Positions 35,271 to 46,904 of a stretch of DNA of 64,000 bases are shown in pieces. Made by a program: the position numbers and the translations under genes. This DNA comes from Magicicada septendecula (lineage: Eukaryota > Arthropoda > Insecta > Hemiptera > Cicadidae), in contig CM068370.1 in assembly GCA_034769895.1 (NCBI GenBank), positions 49,237,454 through 49,301,453 of the forward strand, read 5' to 3'. Position 1 is the first letter of the stretch. Every line of letters begins with the position of its first letter. Below the pieces are notes generated by a model that did not search any database, was not told where the DNA came from, and saw nothing but the letters and a program-made list of their open reading frames with translations.

Positions 35271-36065
35271 ATCTGTGGAACGATTCATACGTACCTGAAA
35301 AAATAAAAAACTGTGGAAATGGACTTCCTAATAAGAGCGCGTAATACGCCCTATTACTAGAATGCAACATGTTAGAAACGAAGATATAAGAAGGAAAACG
35401 GGGCGCGTATTTACAACAGCAGAAAGAATAGAATCCAGACAGTTGCTATGGTTTGGTCACGTAATGAGGATGGAGGAGAAGCGATTGCCAAAGTAAGCAC
35501 TGACTTACACACTACAAAACAGGAGAAGAAAAGGAAGACTGACAACACAATGCAGAACAGGAATTAGGAAAAGCATGACAGATCGAGCTATTGAAGATGA
35601 TACCTGGGAGGAAAGGGAGAAATGGCGATCGAAATACGGGATGCGGCATAGACTGTAGGACTTCCCGTAAAAAAAAAAAATAAAATAAATAAAACACGGA
35701 AGGATACTCGAATGAGATTTTATAAAACTGTTGCTGTCCCCACATTCCTGTATGCAAGTGAGACATGGACTCTTGGTAAAAGGGACGTGCAGAGGGTTCA
35801 GGCAGCCGAAATGAAATTTTTAAGAGGGACGCAAGGTTGTTTTGTCTTGGATAGGAGACGGATCCAGAATATTATACGCAATTTAAACATTGTACCATTG
35901 ATCCGGAAGATAAGGATATGGAGTGAACACTTCAATCATATGTCTGATATCTGTGTGTCTGTGGTTGCCTTGGTTTATCACCTTACTGGAAAGACAGATG
36001 TCGGTAGACCGAGGAGGGGATGGGTTCCGGAACAGGTCTGAGACCTAGTCCTTAAAGTGGCGATG
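35271..36065 (+). pseudogene. RTE-like retrotransposon 3' part (family D), interrupted by an insertion
   Basis: A short upstream piece (ICGTIHTYLKK, 35271-35305) is separated from the main part (35691-36041) by a second retrotransposon. The main part reads TRMRFYKTVAVPTFLYASET, WTLGKRDVQRVQAAEMKFLR, ENxRIWSEHFNHMSD-like text and GKTDVGRPRRGWVPEQV. In the copy at 51223 the two halves are contiguous (ICGTIDRCLKNKTRK), which proves the interruption. The 3' end has GGAACA plus hairpin AGGTC-TGA-GACCT (36034-36046) and TAGTCCTTAAA. Confidence 0.82.
35311..35690 (+). mobile_element. Nested retrotransposon 3' fragment with poly-A tail (family F)
   Basis: It lies inside family D between two A-rich AATAAAA sites. 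Coding text: EMDFLIRARNTPYY, a stop, VRNEDIRRKTGRVFTTAERI, ESRQLLWFGHVMRMEEKRLP, a stop, and EEREKWRSKYGMRHRL. It ends in an A-rich tail (35668-35690). Its C-terminus is like that of family E. Target duplication is about AAATAAAA, but its exact extent is masked by the A tracts. Confidence 0.75.
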
Positions 36066-36732
36066 AAAATATCATATTATTAATCACATTCAAATTGATA
36101 TTTAATTAAAACTTTTGATTGTGTTTGTAAAGTTAATATTTTTTATTACCAAGTGCTCTTAGGAGTAAAACGTTTGAGAATCTCTGCAAAAATCCGTTGC
36201 GGCTGTTCACAGCAAACAGCTAATATCAAGAAAATATCAAATTTTTTCAACCGTAATTAGAAAAACAAATAAATAATATTTGATAACGTTTCGCTAATAA
36301 TACACACAACACGTTACTGTCGTACTTGTACTTGTAAGGAACGCGCGGGAGAGAACCACGTTTGTTAGTATTTTTTGTTGTTGAACACATTACATTAATA
36401 ACCTAGAGTAATTTACCTGTCTTCATGGTCAAAGGGTTAACGGAGCGCCGTTCTGTGAACGCTTCACTGAAGCATCACACTGATACTGCAGCCGATGTGA
36501 GTCTCCTTCACACACGCACACACAAACATACCCGTCAGACGTGCACGCTCGTGGCAGACTGTTGCTTTGTCATGTTTATTTTATTTACAACATAAATGTT
36601 TGAAATAAAATACATACGTGTATAAAAGGAAGTGACTATATTTGTACATATTTACGTGTATGTGCAGTTTGTTCTTTGCTAACTGCTGCTGCGCCGAGAT
36701 TATGTAAGCATGATAAATCTTACCTTTAGAAC
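36066..36732. other. No recognised gene
   Basis: AT-rich, no interpretable feature. Confidence 0.5.
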
Positions 36733-36850
36733 CCAGGATCTAGAATCGAGAAAATTATAAGAAATACAAACAACTTCATATATTTAGGTAGAAAAATAAC
36801 ATCGAATAGTGACACCAACCAGAAAATAAAATCAAGGATGCGGGAAGATA
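36733..36850 (+). pseudogene. Non-LTR retrotransposon fragment beside a tandem array
   Basis: The frame gives SRIEKIIRNTNNFIYLGRKI, TSNSDTNQKIKSRM, the conserved xFxYLGxxITSDxD block that follows the RT domain. It runs straight into the first unit of the 250-bp tandem array, whose first copy continues in the same reading frame for some distance (EDKITRYKTVGRSNL). The array may therefore have arisen from retrotransposon sequence. Confidence 0.6.
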
Positions 36851-37564
36851 AAATAACTAGATACAAGACAGTTGGACGATCTAATCTACAGTACACGAAT
36901 TACAAAACATAACAAAATTATGACGTATACAATCGAGAGAAGAGTCAAGAGAACTACGGTAAGTAAATAAAAAATAATTAAACAAGAACAAAAGGTACAG
37001 AGAATACAGGTATTGCAGACTACGTAGTCTAGTCTTGGACCCGGCTTCGGTGAGCCCTCACGCTCAATTAGACACGTCCGGTAGCATGGTACACCCAGTA
37101 AAATAACTAGATACAAGACAGTTGGACGATCTAATCTAGAGTACACGAATTACAAAACATAACAAAATTAGGACGTATACAATCGAGAGAAGAGTCAAGA
37201 GAACTACGGCAAGTAAATACAAAATAATTAATCAAGAACAAAATGTACAGAGAATACAGGTATTGCACACTACGTAGTCTAGTCTTGGACCCGGCCTCGG
37301 TGAGCCCTCACGCTCAATTAGACACGTCTGGTACTATGCTACACCCAGTAAAATAACTAGATAGAAGACAGTTGGACGATCTAATATAGAGTACACGAAT
37401 TACAAAACATAACAAAATTAGGACGTATACAATCGAGAGAAGAGTCAAGAGAACTACGGCAAGTAAATACAAAATAATTAATCAAGAACAAAAGGTACAG
37501 AGAATACAGGTATTGCAGACTACGTAGTCTAGTCTTGGACCCGGCCTCGGTGAGCCCTCACGCT
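36850..37564. repeat. Tandem array, 250-bp unit, about 2.9 copies
   Basis: AAATAACTAGAT begins at 36851, 37101 and 37351, 250 bp apart each time. Units differ at only a few positions. Each contains the 12-bp palindrome GACTACGTAGTC. The last unit stops at CCTCACGCT near 37564. Confidence 0.96.
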
Positions 37565-37651
37565 GCATCGTAGTCCCCGCGGTGGCAGCTCTATAAGAAG
37601 CTCGGGACGCGGCACAACAGAGGGCGACTCCGCACAACCCCTGGTCAGCAC

Positions 37652-39605
37652 GTTATCCCCTCCCCTTTCAACTATAATTTTCATTTATAGAAAATTACCC
37701 CCACCCCGTTCAACTAGCCTCTTCATTTATAGATATTTCATCTACGTTTCTACAGTGGATTATTAAGATCTTCTTATCAGGATATTTTTACTTCCATATT
37801 CCTTAAGGAATGGAAGTATGGTGATGGCAAAAAAAATCGTGTTCGAGATTATTGCAGATTCTGATTCTACTACACTCAAAACATGAAAAAAAGTCGTTTT
37901 CCGAAAAGTGTCTGTGTGTGTGTGTGTCTCTGTCTGTAGATTTTTTTTTTTGGCAAACAATAACTGCCGCAAATTCAAACAGAATCAAATAATGTTTTGC
38001 ATACAGCCCTGAATTGTAGAGTTCTCAAGACCTATTGTTTTTGGTGAAGATCGGTTGAGGGAAAGGGGTAGTTTACCTGTAACATTTTATGTTTTAACAA
38101 GGGTATTTCCTATGGCAAACGATAACAGCCGCAAATTCAAACAGAATCAAAAGATTATTTGCACACAGCCCTAAATTATAGAGTTTTCAAGATCTATTGT
38201 TTTTGGTGAAGATCGGTTGAGGGAAAGGGGTAGTTTACCTGCAACGTTTTTTTAACAAGGGTATTTTCTATGGCAAACGATAACAGCCGCAAATTCAAAC
38301 AGAATCAAATAATGTTTTGCATACAGCCCTGATTTGTAGAGTACTCAAGACGTATTGTTTTTGGTGAAGATCGGTTAAGGGGAAGGGGTAGTTTACCTGC
38401 AACGTTTTTTTATCAAGCGTATTTTCTATGGCAAACGATAACAGCCGCAAATTCAAACAAAATCGAATAATTTTTTGCATACGTCCCTGAATTGTTGAGG
38501 TCTCAATGACTTTCGATTTTGGTGAAGATCGGTTAAGGGGAAGGGGTAGTTTACCTGCAACCTTTTACGTTTTAACATGAGTAAAGTACTTAAAAAATTT
38601 ATTTAAACTTTTTGAAACAATGGTAATTGTTAAAAATAAAATAATTTTGTTGCCAGGCAATAAAATTATAATTTTTTCATTTTAATGTACTATAATATTT
38701 TTCATTTAATACAGCAATAAAAAGGCAGGTAAGACACAGCCTGGCTGTTTGGCTGAAAATGATTTTAAATATAAATCTTAGAATATGGAAGTCATGTATG
38801 GTTCTCCATACCGATATTTTCTATGACGAACGATAACTGCCGTAAATTCAAACATAATGAAATGAAGTTTTGTATAAGTCTCTTAATTGGAAAGAGCTCA
38901 AGACCTGTAGATTTTGGTGAAGATCGGTTAAGGAAAAGGGGTAGTTTACCTGCAACATTTTATGTTGTAACAAGAGAAATTTTTTCATGACGAACGATAA
39001 CTGCCGTAAATTCAAACAGAATCAAATAATTTTTTCAGCTGTGGGGGTGTGCCAGTGCGAGTAACGTCGAACTCATACAACGATTTCAAAATAAAGTACT
39101 GAGAAATATTGTTAATGCCCCTTGGTACATAAGGAATAGTGACCTGCACAGAGACCTGGGTGTGGAAATGGTTGCTGGTCGTCACTAAAAACAATAGTTC
39201 ATGAGGACTCTACAATTCAGGGCTGTATGCAAAACATTATTTGATTCTGTTTGAATTTGCGGCTGTTATCGTTTGCCATAGAAAAAAATTAACCTTGTTA
39301 AAACATAAAATGTTGCAGGTAGACTACCCCTTTCCCTTAACCGATCTTCACCAAAAACAATAGATCTTGAGAGCTCTACAATTCAAGGCTTTATGCAAAA
39401 TATCATTTGATTCTGTTTGAATTTGGGGCTCTTATCGTTTGCCATAGGAAAAAATCTACACATAGACAGATAGACACACGGACATTTTTCGAAAAATGAA
39501 TTTTTTTCTTGTTTTGAGGGTAGTACAATCAGAATCTGCAATTATCTCGAACACGATTTTTTTCGCCATCACCATACTTCCATTTCTTTATGGAACATGG
39601 AAGTA
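37652..39605. mobile_element. Foldback element with internal repeats and a captured Jockey fragment
   Basis: The ends at 37789 and 39605 are long inverted repeats (about 180 bp or more), both reading TACTTCCAT...GGAAGTATGGTGATGGC from outside inwards. Between them a roughly 160-bp unit (GGCAAACGATAACAGCCGCA and onward) is repeated: starts at 37952, 38114, 38272 and 38430 in tandem, two more at 38825 and 38989, then two inverted ones ending near 39189-39480. A flank of about 130 bp (37657-37788) also accompanies the second copy at 46905-47385, so the full element may begin there. A segment at 38756-38820 is a reverse copy of part of the 116-bp satellite family. Confidence 0.82.
39036..39188 (+). 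pseudogene. Jockey-type reverse transcriptase, C-terminal fragment
   Basis: A 50-codon open stretch reads QLWGCASASNVELIQRFQNK, VLRNIVNAPWYIRNSDLHRD and LGVEMVAGRH, then a stop. This is the well-known end of Jockey-clade RT proteins (QLWGCAxxSNxxxIQRFQxK, RxIVxAPWYxxNxxxHxDL). It sits precisely at the centre of the foldback element: the left-oriented repeat stops at its first codon and the right-oriented repeat starts just before its stop. No other domain is present. Confidence 0.85.
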
Positions 39606-39740
39606 AAATATATTCTTGTTAAAAATTTTTTATTATTATAATAAAATAAACACAAGACAAATTTGAGCATATATGAATATATTTTTATATTATTCAAATT
39701 AGTTTCTTCCGCATGTAGTGTACTACGGTTTTGTCGTTTC

Positions 39741-41223
<1,483 letters not shown>

Positions 41224-41327
41224 ATGAGGGTTTATGCAAGGTAATAAAGATTTATATTATTTCGACGAGGACGTAATGAGGGTTTATGCAAGGTAATAAA
41301 GATTTATATTATTTCGACGAGGACAAT
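41224..41327. repeat. Two tandem copies of a 52-bp unit
   Basis: ATGAGGGTTTATGCAAGG begins at 41224 and 41276. The copies are identical to the end of GACGAGGAC. Confidence 0.97.
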
Positions 41328-41748
41328 ATAACTTTCACAAGTTTTACATAAAACATATTCACATAATCCTTGATTCGTTTTCACGTACAAAACAGTCTAA
41401 AATAAGTTATTAACGGTTTACAATACCATAAGAATAACTGGTAACCGTGTTTTTTGATATGACGAACTCAAAGACAGTAACAAAGAAATAATCGGTTTGT
41501 ATCGCATCGAACCGTTACAACATTTACAGCTCTGTGACATGGAAGACAAACCTTTCACTGTCGTAGTCGTGTATTCTCGTAATTACAAAGTTATCGGAAC
41601 TGGAAGCGACTCGTCTTTCAATCAGATTCATTAAAAATTACTTTGGTCCTGTTCATTTCATCATCTGCGGACAATCTTCGGCCATTTTCTGTAGGTTACG
41701 TAATATGTAAACTGCAACAGTTTATATTGCAATTAGAGGAAACAAATT

Positions 41749-41841
41749 GTCTATATTGTATTATGCTCTTGTACTTATTGTCTATATTGTACTATGCTCT
41801 TGTATTTATCGTCTATATTGTATTATGCTCTTGTACTTATT
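41749..41841. repeat. Three tandem copies of a 31-bp unit
   Basis: GTCTATATTGTATTATGCTC begins at 41749, 41780 and 41811 with one or two changes per copy. Confidence 0.95.
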
Positions 41842-42280
41842 GTTGGTTTTCACCGCTATGAAAAAATGAAATTTACTAAAACATATGTCAAATTTATGCT
41901 TTCTATATGTTTATGCTGATAGCACGAACGCGTATCAATTATCCTGAAAATGGGATGCAGAAACTTAGAAAAGTTTACCAAAATAAAAAAAATTATATAC
42001 CGAGTAAAGTAGGGTTACTTGAGCCCACAGGTATTACTTGAGCCCAAAAAGAAAAAGTGTTTCAATCAGCCCTCAATTTAACTAAAAGTCACGAGAAGGA
42101 CGGAGTTCGACGTTTTTCTGCTACGTAACACAACTGCCTAGAATGACATAAGATTTCAGGGTTCGAGAAATGACCAGCAGGTTGCAGGTCTGAGTGTTTT
42201 GATTGTTGTGAAAAGTGTTGTATTTTTGTTTCTGAAAACTTTCATCCGTGTACATCACATTTTGTGCCTTAAGAACTCAG

Positions 42281-42547
42281 GTAAGTCTATTTTTTATGCT
42301 ATATATCTCTAGAAACTATTCACCACCTGATCATATAGTTACATGTATTCAGTAATTATAAAATATCTTTTTTGCTAAGCATGTCAACATAACCTAAAAA
42401 TACGGGTTACTTGAGCCCAGGTTAATGTTGGGCTCAAGTAGCCCGTAACCATATTTCTTGTTCTTGCATCCAGATTTCACATGGGCTCAAGTAGCTCACA
42501 TGCATGTTTTTTTTCTATTTAGTTGTTTGAATAATGATTATTTGTAT

Positions 42548-42588
<41 letters not shown>

Positions 42589-42609
42589 AAACAGATCTCC
42601 TTTTTTCAG
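42281..42609 (+). other. Probable 5' UTR intron of the transposase gene
   Basis: A donor CAG/GTAAGT at 42278-42286 and an acceptor TTTTTTCAG/G ending at 42609 bound a 329-bp AT-rich interval lying just upstream of the likely start codon. This is inferred from splice-site consensus only. The interval also holds the palindromic pair of transposase-site-like repeats. Confidence 0.5.
42402..42446. repeat. Palindromic pair of the element's terminal motif
   Basis: ACGGGTTACTTGAGCCCA and TGGGCTCAAGTAGCCCGT are inverted with one mismatch around a 9-nt spacer. The 18-bp arms contain the whole core of the terminal inverted repeat. This could be a subterminal transposase-binding site or a foldable element in the transcript's intron. 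Confidence 0.92.
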
Positions 42610-42623
42610 GGACGGAGACTAGC

Positions 42624-44414
42624 ATGCCGAGCAAGTACAAAAGGCAACCGGGGAGCCGGAGGTACGTCGACTACACAGATGAAAAACTACAAGAGTGTTT
42701 GGAGGCTGTAAGAACAAAACAGATGACACAAAGAGAGGCAGAATCTTTTTATAAGATAAGTAGAGCTACCATTACCACTGAAGAAGAGCTGGCTTTTGCG
42801 AGCCATCTCGACAAAATCTGTGATTTTGGATTTCCATGTGATGAAATAGATTTTAGATTCATAGTGAAAGCTTATTTAGCTAGGCAAGGAAGAATTGTAA
42901 GTCAGTTTAAAAACAATCTTCCCGGCAGAGATTGGGTCAAATCTTTTTTAAACAGACATCATCAGTTAGCTGTAAGATTTGCAGCAAATATAAAACGAGC
43001 CCGAGCCTCTGTTGACGAAAACGTCATCACTGATTACATAGAAAATTTAAGTAATGAGCTTGAAGGAGTTCCTTCAGCCAATATTTACAATTACGATGAA
43101 AGTAACATGAGTGATGACCCTGATAGGAAAAAAGTTATTTGTAGGAGGGGCTGCAAATATCCAGAGAGGGTTATAAACTCAACCAAGTCTAGCATAAGCG
43201 TCATGTTTTGTGGCAACGCATCAGGGACTGCACTTCCACCCTACATCATCTATAAGGCTGAGCACTTGTGGGACACCTGGACTGAAAATGGGCCACTTGG
43301 TGCGCGCTACAACAGAAGTAAACACGGTTGGATAGACTTAGCAATTTTTGAGGAATGGTTCATCAGTCATCTGCTACCTGTTCTGAAGAGACAAGAGGGG
43401 AAGAAAGTTATAATAGGCGATAATTTGACGTCACATATAAGTGTTAATGTTGTCAAATTATGTGAAGAAAATACCATCAGTTTTATTTGCCTACCCCCTA
43501 ATTCCACTCACTTAACCCAACCACTGGACATAGTCTATTTTAGGCCATTAAAAATGAAATGGAGAGATGTCCTCAACAGGTGGAAACAGTCTGATGCAGG
43601 TAAAAGATTGGGCGTGCTTCCAAAGGATCAGTTCCCCATGCTGTTACGAACTGTCTTAGATGAATTGCAACCAAACATGGCAAGCAATCTAAAGGCAGGC
43701 TTCAAGAAAGCAGGCATAGCTCCAATTAACAAGGAAGAAATTTTGCAACGGGTGCCTAATCAGGACAAACACTTAAATTTGAGCATGGTTGGAGAAGCAA
43801 TCCTTGAACAGTTGGAACAGAAGCGAAATGAGTTTGTGAAACCTCGCCCCACCAAGAAGAAAAAGTAAAAACTGCAAGTTCCAGCTGGGAAGAGCATTTG
43901 TGTGTCTGATCTTCAAGTTGATGAAAATTCTTCTTCTGTGCAGGATGAAATTCCATCAACGTCATTATCGGCGGCCAAAAAAGAGCTAAAAAAGTGTCCT
44001 AAAACTGTAAAACCAATTAAACGTAAACGTAAGAGTGAAGTTTCTTGTAGTTCAACCTCAGAAGATGAAGACGCATATAGTTTACATTCAGGCGGAGAAA
44101 GTGATTTCAGCGTTTACAATAGTGAGGATGAATTTGTGGAGCATTTGCCTATCCGATTTGGTAAAAGCCAGCTTTCAGAAACACAAACAAAACAACCCTC
44201 AAAAGAAAAACAAATTCCTATTAATAAAGAATCACTGCAAGTCGGAAATTTTGTTCTTGTCGAGTGGAATGGAAAAAATTATCCGGGGGTTGTCCAAGAA
44301 ATAAAAGATGATGGTGCCCTTGTAGACTGCATGGAACCTACTCTAAAGGCGTGGAAATGGCCGGAGAAAAAAGACATTTTATTTTACAAGTGGCAAGATA
44401 CTGTATTGTCTTAA
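42624..44414 (+). pseudogene. Pogo-like DDE transposase with one in-frame stop
   Basis: The likely start is the ATG at 42624 (MPSKYKRQPGSRRYV); upstream codons only translate a TA repeat. Numbering from there: Psq-type helix-turn-helix at about 18-50 (QREAESFYKISRATI), a CENP-B-like DNA-binding region at about 51-130 (FKNNLPGRDWVKSFLNRH), and the DDE domain at about 155-370. The catalytic residues are D158 (YNYDES), D266 (IGDNLTSH) and D302 (THLTQPLDIVYF), with 35 residues between the last two (DD35D). Codon 415 is TAA (43866-43868) in a lysine run. The same frame continues with KLQVPAGKSI to 44414, adding an acidic/basic linker and a C-terminal VGNFVLVEWNGKNYPGVVQE domain. Between SRATI and TTEEE about 20 residues usual in the family seem missing. 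It would cut and paste the element at TA sites in the nucleus. Confidence 0.92.
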
Positions 44415-44710
44415 AAATTGACCCACCAAAATCGATGAAGCGAGGACTGTTTTCTTTACGCCCAATGTAAAACGTTTTCTAATTAACCTTTACTTTATAT
44501 TCAACAAATTTAGGTTCCCAAAAATTATTTCTTATTTAATGACTTTTGTATAATAATAAACAGGATTTTTAATTTTTTGTACAAGAAGATGTTTATTTTC
44601 AAAGAACCTAGGTCCTACTTGATCCCTTGTGTTTTTATTATGGAATAGAATAGGAAAACATGCTGCGGGCTCAAGTAACCCAATCATAGGGGTAACTTGA
44701 ACCCAAAGTA

Positions 44711-44755
<45 letters not shown>

Positions 44756-44924
44756 AAAAAGCAAAAATAATAAAGTTTTCTTATTGAACCAACCAGAATA
44801 TATCATAAGTTAAAGAAAATAACCCCTGTATATCAAATTTTTATTCTTTTATAAGTTTATATAAAAAATTGTTGAAAATTTTAAAAATTTGGGCTCAAGT
44901 AACCCTTGTTTACGGTAGTGCTAT

Positions 44925-44926
<2 letters not shown>

Positions 44927-44977
<51 letters not shown>
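44927..44977. repeat. GT microsatellite
   Basis: About 25 GT units, ten bases beyond the transposon's right end. Confidence 0.97.
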
Positions 44978-44979
<2 letters not shown>

Positions 44980-45154
44980 CGCGCGCTCCCCAATGTTTGT
45001 CTAATATTAATCTGCGTCTATCTTTCTACCTGTCTCGTTCTTGAAACAGTCTCTTGTAAGTGCATTCATTCGATGAACTAGAAAATTGGAAATTTTACTT
45101 CCGAATATGACAAACCATTGAATTGTATTCTTGCAAAATATATGTCTGTTTTTT

Positions 45155-45436
45155 AGGCTTACAAGGCCGGAGTCAATGTTGTTCATTCCCAGGCTGTTTG
45201 GGCGTGGTCCAATGTTTTCAACTAAAACATTGGCTACAACAGTACCATCGACTGCCATCAACAGTGTAACATTCGAGCTTTGGTAAAGTTAAGGGTGAAC
45301 CACAGTACTGTGGTCTCTAACGTGTACCACCCTACGTTAGCAAAGCCCGAATCGTACACTGATGATGGCAGTCGATGGTACTGTCGAAACGTCTGTTTTA
45401 GTTGAAAACAACGAATTATGGCCATACAACCCGGGA
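45155..45436. mobile_element. Foldback repeat with inverted hammerhead-like cores (Penelope-type candidate)
   Basis: The left arm (from AGGCTTACAAGGCCGGAGTC at 45155 to about 45280) and the right arm (45297-45436) are imperfect inverted copies. They share TTCATTCCC, the TTTTCAACTAAAACA block and CCATCGACTGCCATCA. The right arm holds CTGATGA (45359-45365), stem GGCAG/CTGTC and GAAAC (45386-45390). The left arm holds a decayed copy inverted. The centre has the 16-bp palindrome ACCACAGTACTGTGGT (45299-45314). A sister copy lies at 52678-53008. Assignment to Penelope-type terminal repeats is an inference from the shared core. Confidence 0.65.
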
Positions 45437-45485
45437 ATGAATTTTACCAACATATATCTAATTGCTTTCACGAAATCGGTGTCAA

Positions 45486-46645
45486 ATTGTTGATACTGTA
45501 GAGCTAGGGAACTTCTAATGCAACCTCACCAAGAGTCTACAACAGCCAGTAAAAATATCGGTATGGAGAACCATACATGACTTCCGTGCTCTAAGATCTA
45601 TATTGTTGATACTGTAGAGCTAGGGAACTTCTAATGCAACCTCACCAAGAGTCTACAACAGCCAGTAAAAATATCGGTATGGAGAACCATACATGACTTC
45701 CGTGCTCTAAGATCTATATTGTTGATACTGTAGAGCTAGGGAACTTCTAATGCAACCTCACCAAGAGTCTACAACAGCCAGTAAAAATATCGGTATGGAG
45801 AACCATACATGACTTCCGTGCTCTAAGATCTATATTGATGATACTGTAGAACTAGAGAACTTCTAATGCAACCTCACCAAGAGTCTACAACAGCCAGTAA
45901 AACTATCGGTATGGAGAACCATACATGACTTCCGTGCTCTAAGATCTATATTGTTGATACTGTAGAGCTAGGGAACTTCTAATGCAACCTCACCAAGAGT
46001 CTACAACAGCCAGTAAAAATATCGGTATGGAGAACCATACATGACTTCCGTGCTCTAAGATCTATATTGTTGATACTGTAGAGCTAGGGAACTTCTAATG
46101 CAACCTCACCAAGAGTCTACAACAGCCAGTAAAAATATCGGTATGGAGAACCATACATGACTTCCGTGCTCTAAGATCTATATTGTTGATACTGTAGAAC
46201 TAGGGAACTTCTAATGCAACCTCACCAAGAGTCTACAACAGCCAGTAAAACTATCGGTATGGAGAACCATACATGACTTCCGTGCTCTAAGATCTATATT
46301 GTTGATACTGTAGAGCTAGGGAACTTCTAATGCAACCTCACCAAGAGTCTACAACAGCCAGTAAAAATATCGGTATGGAGAACCATACATGACTTCCGTG
46401 CTCTAAGATCTATATTGTTGATACTGTAGAACTAGGGAACTTCTAATGCAACCTCACCAAGAGTCTACAACAGCCAGTAAAACTATCGGTATGGAGAACC
46501 ATACATGACTTCCGTGCTCTAAGATCTATATTGTTGATACTGTAGAACTAGGGAACTTCTAATGCAACCTCACCAAGAGTCTACAACAGCCAGTAAAACT
46601 ATCGGTATGGAGAACCATACATGACTTCCGTGCTCTAAGATGTAT
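45486..46645. repeat. Tandem satellite, ten 116-bp units
   Basis: ATTGTTGATACTGTAGAGCT (or variant) begins at 45486, 45602, 45718, 45834, 45950, 46066, 46182, 46298, 46414 and 46530, always 116 bp apart. Two linked variants alternate: type A has GAGCTAGGG with AAAAATATC, type B has GAACTAG with AAAACTATC. The order is A A A B A A B A B B. Each unit includes a hairpin GTATGG-AGAA-CCATAC. The unit's end continues past the array into TATTTAAAATCATTTTCG, as in dispersed copies at 27.1 and 38.8 kb. Confidence 0.98.
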
Positions 46646-46850
46646 ATTTAAAATCATTTTCGAAATGAAATATTTCCATAGAAACTATTTCTTTCTTCAA
46701 CCTTAACCTCAGAACTGTGGTCACTAACTTATACCACCTCAAGTTAGTGCACTCGATTTTCACTGATGATGGCAGTCGATGACACTGCCGAAACGTTTGG
46801 TTTTGCAGAAAACTTTGGACCACGGCCAAACTGCTCGGTTAAGGAGTTTT
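46646..46850 (+). repeat. Satellite flank plus hammerhead-like repeat
   Basis: The first 55 bp continue the dispersed parent of the satellite. From about 46700 the sequence is a third copy of the foldback family's right arm, with CTGATGA (46763-46769), the fully complementary stem GGCAG/CTGCC, GAAAC (46790-46794) and CCACGGCCAAACTGC. Confidence 0.7.
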
Positions 46851-46904
46851 AACAACAAACTACTTCTTTGTTGCCGATAACGTAGTACACATGACATATA
46901 AATA

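Larger units (their letters stand above)
42000..44915 (+). mobile_element. Pogo/Tigger-type DNA transposon, 2916 bp, near complete
   Basis: The element is flanked by TA at 41998-41999 and 44916-44917. The left end reads CCGAGTAAAGTAGGGTTACT and continues TGAGCCC. The right end is the inverse of CCGTAAACAAGGGTTACTTG and AGCCC, a terminal inverted repeat with two inserted bases and two mismatches. The core word GGGTTACTTGAGCCC or a close variant recurs inside both ends: 42012, 42033, 42404, 42430 (inverted), 42483 (inverted), 44667 (inverted), 44689 and 44891 (inverted). It encodes one DDE transposase. AT microsatellites lie at 42550-42587 and 44717-44753. Everything but one stop codon and a likely small deletion looks functional. 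Confidence 0.93.

Noticed and set aside
42534..42623. Start of the transposase at the upstream ATG
   Set aside because: The extra 30 residues mostly translate a TA microsatellite and probable intron; MPSKYK at 42624 fits the family start.
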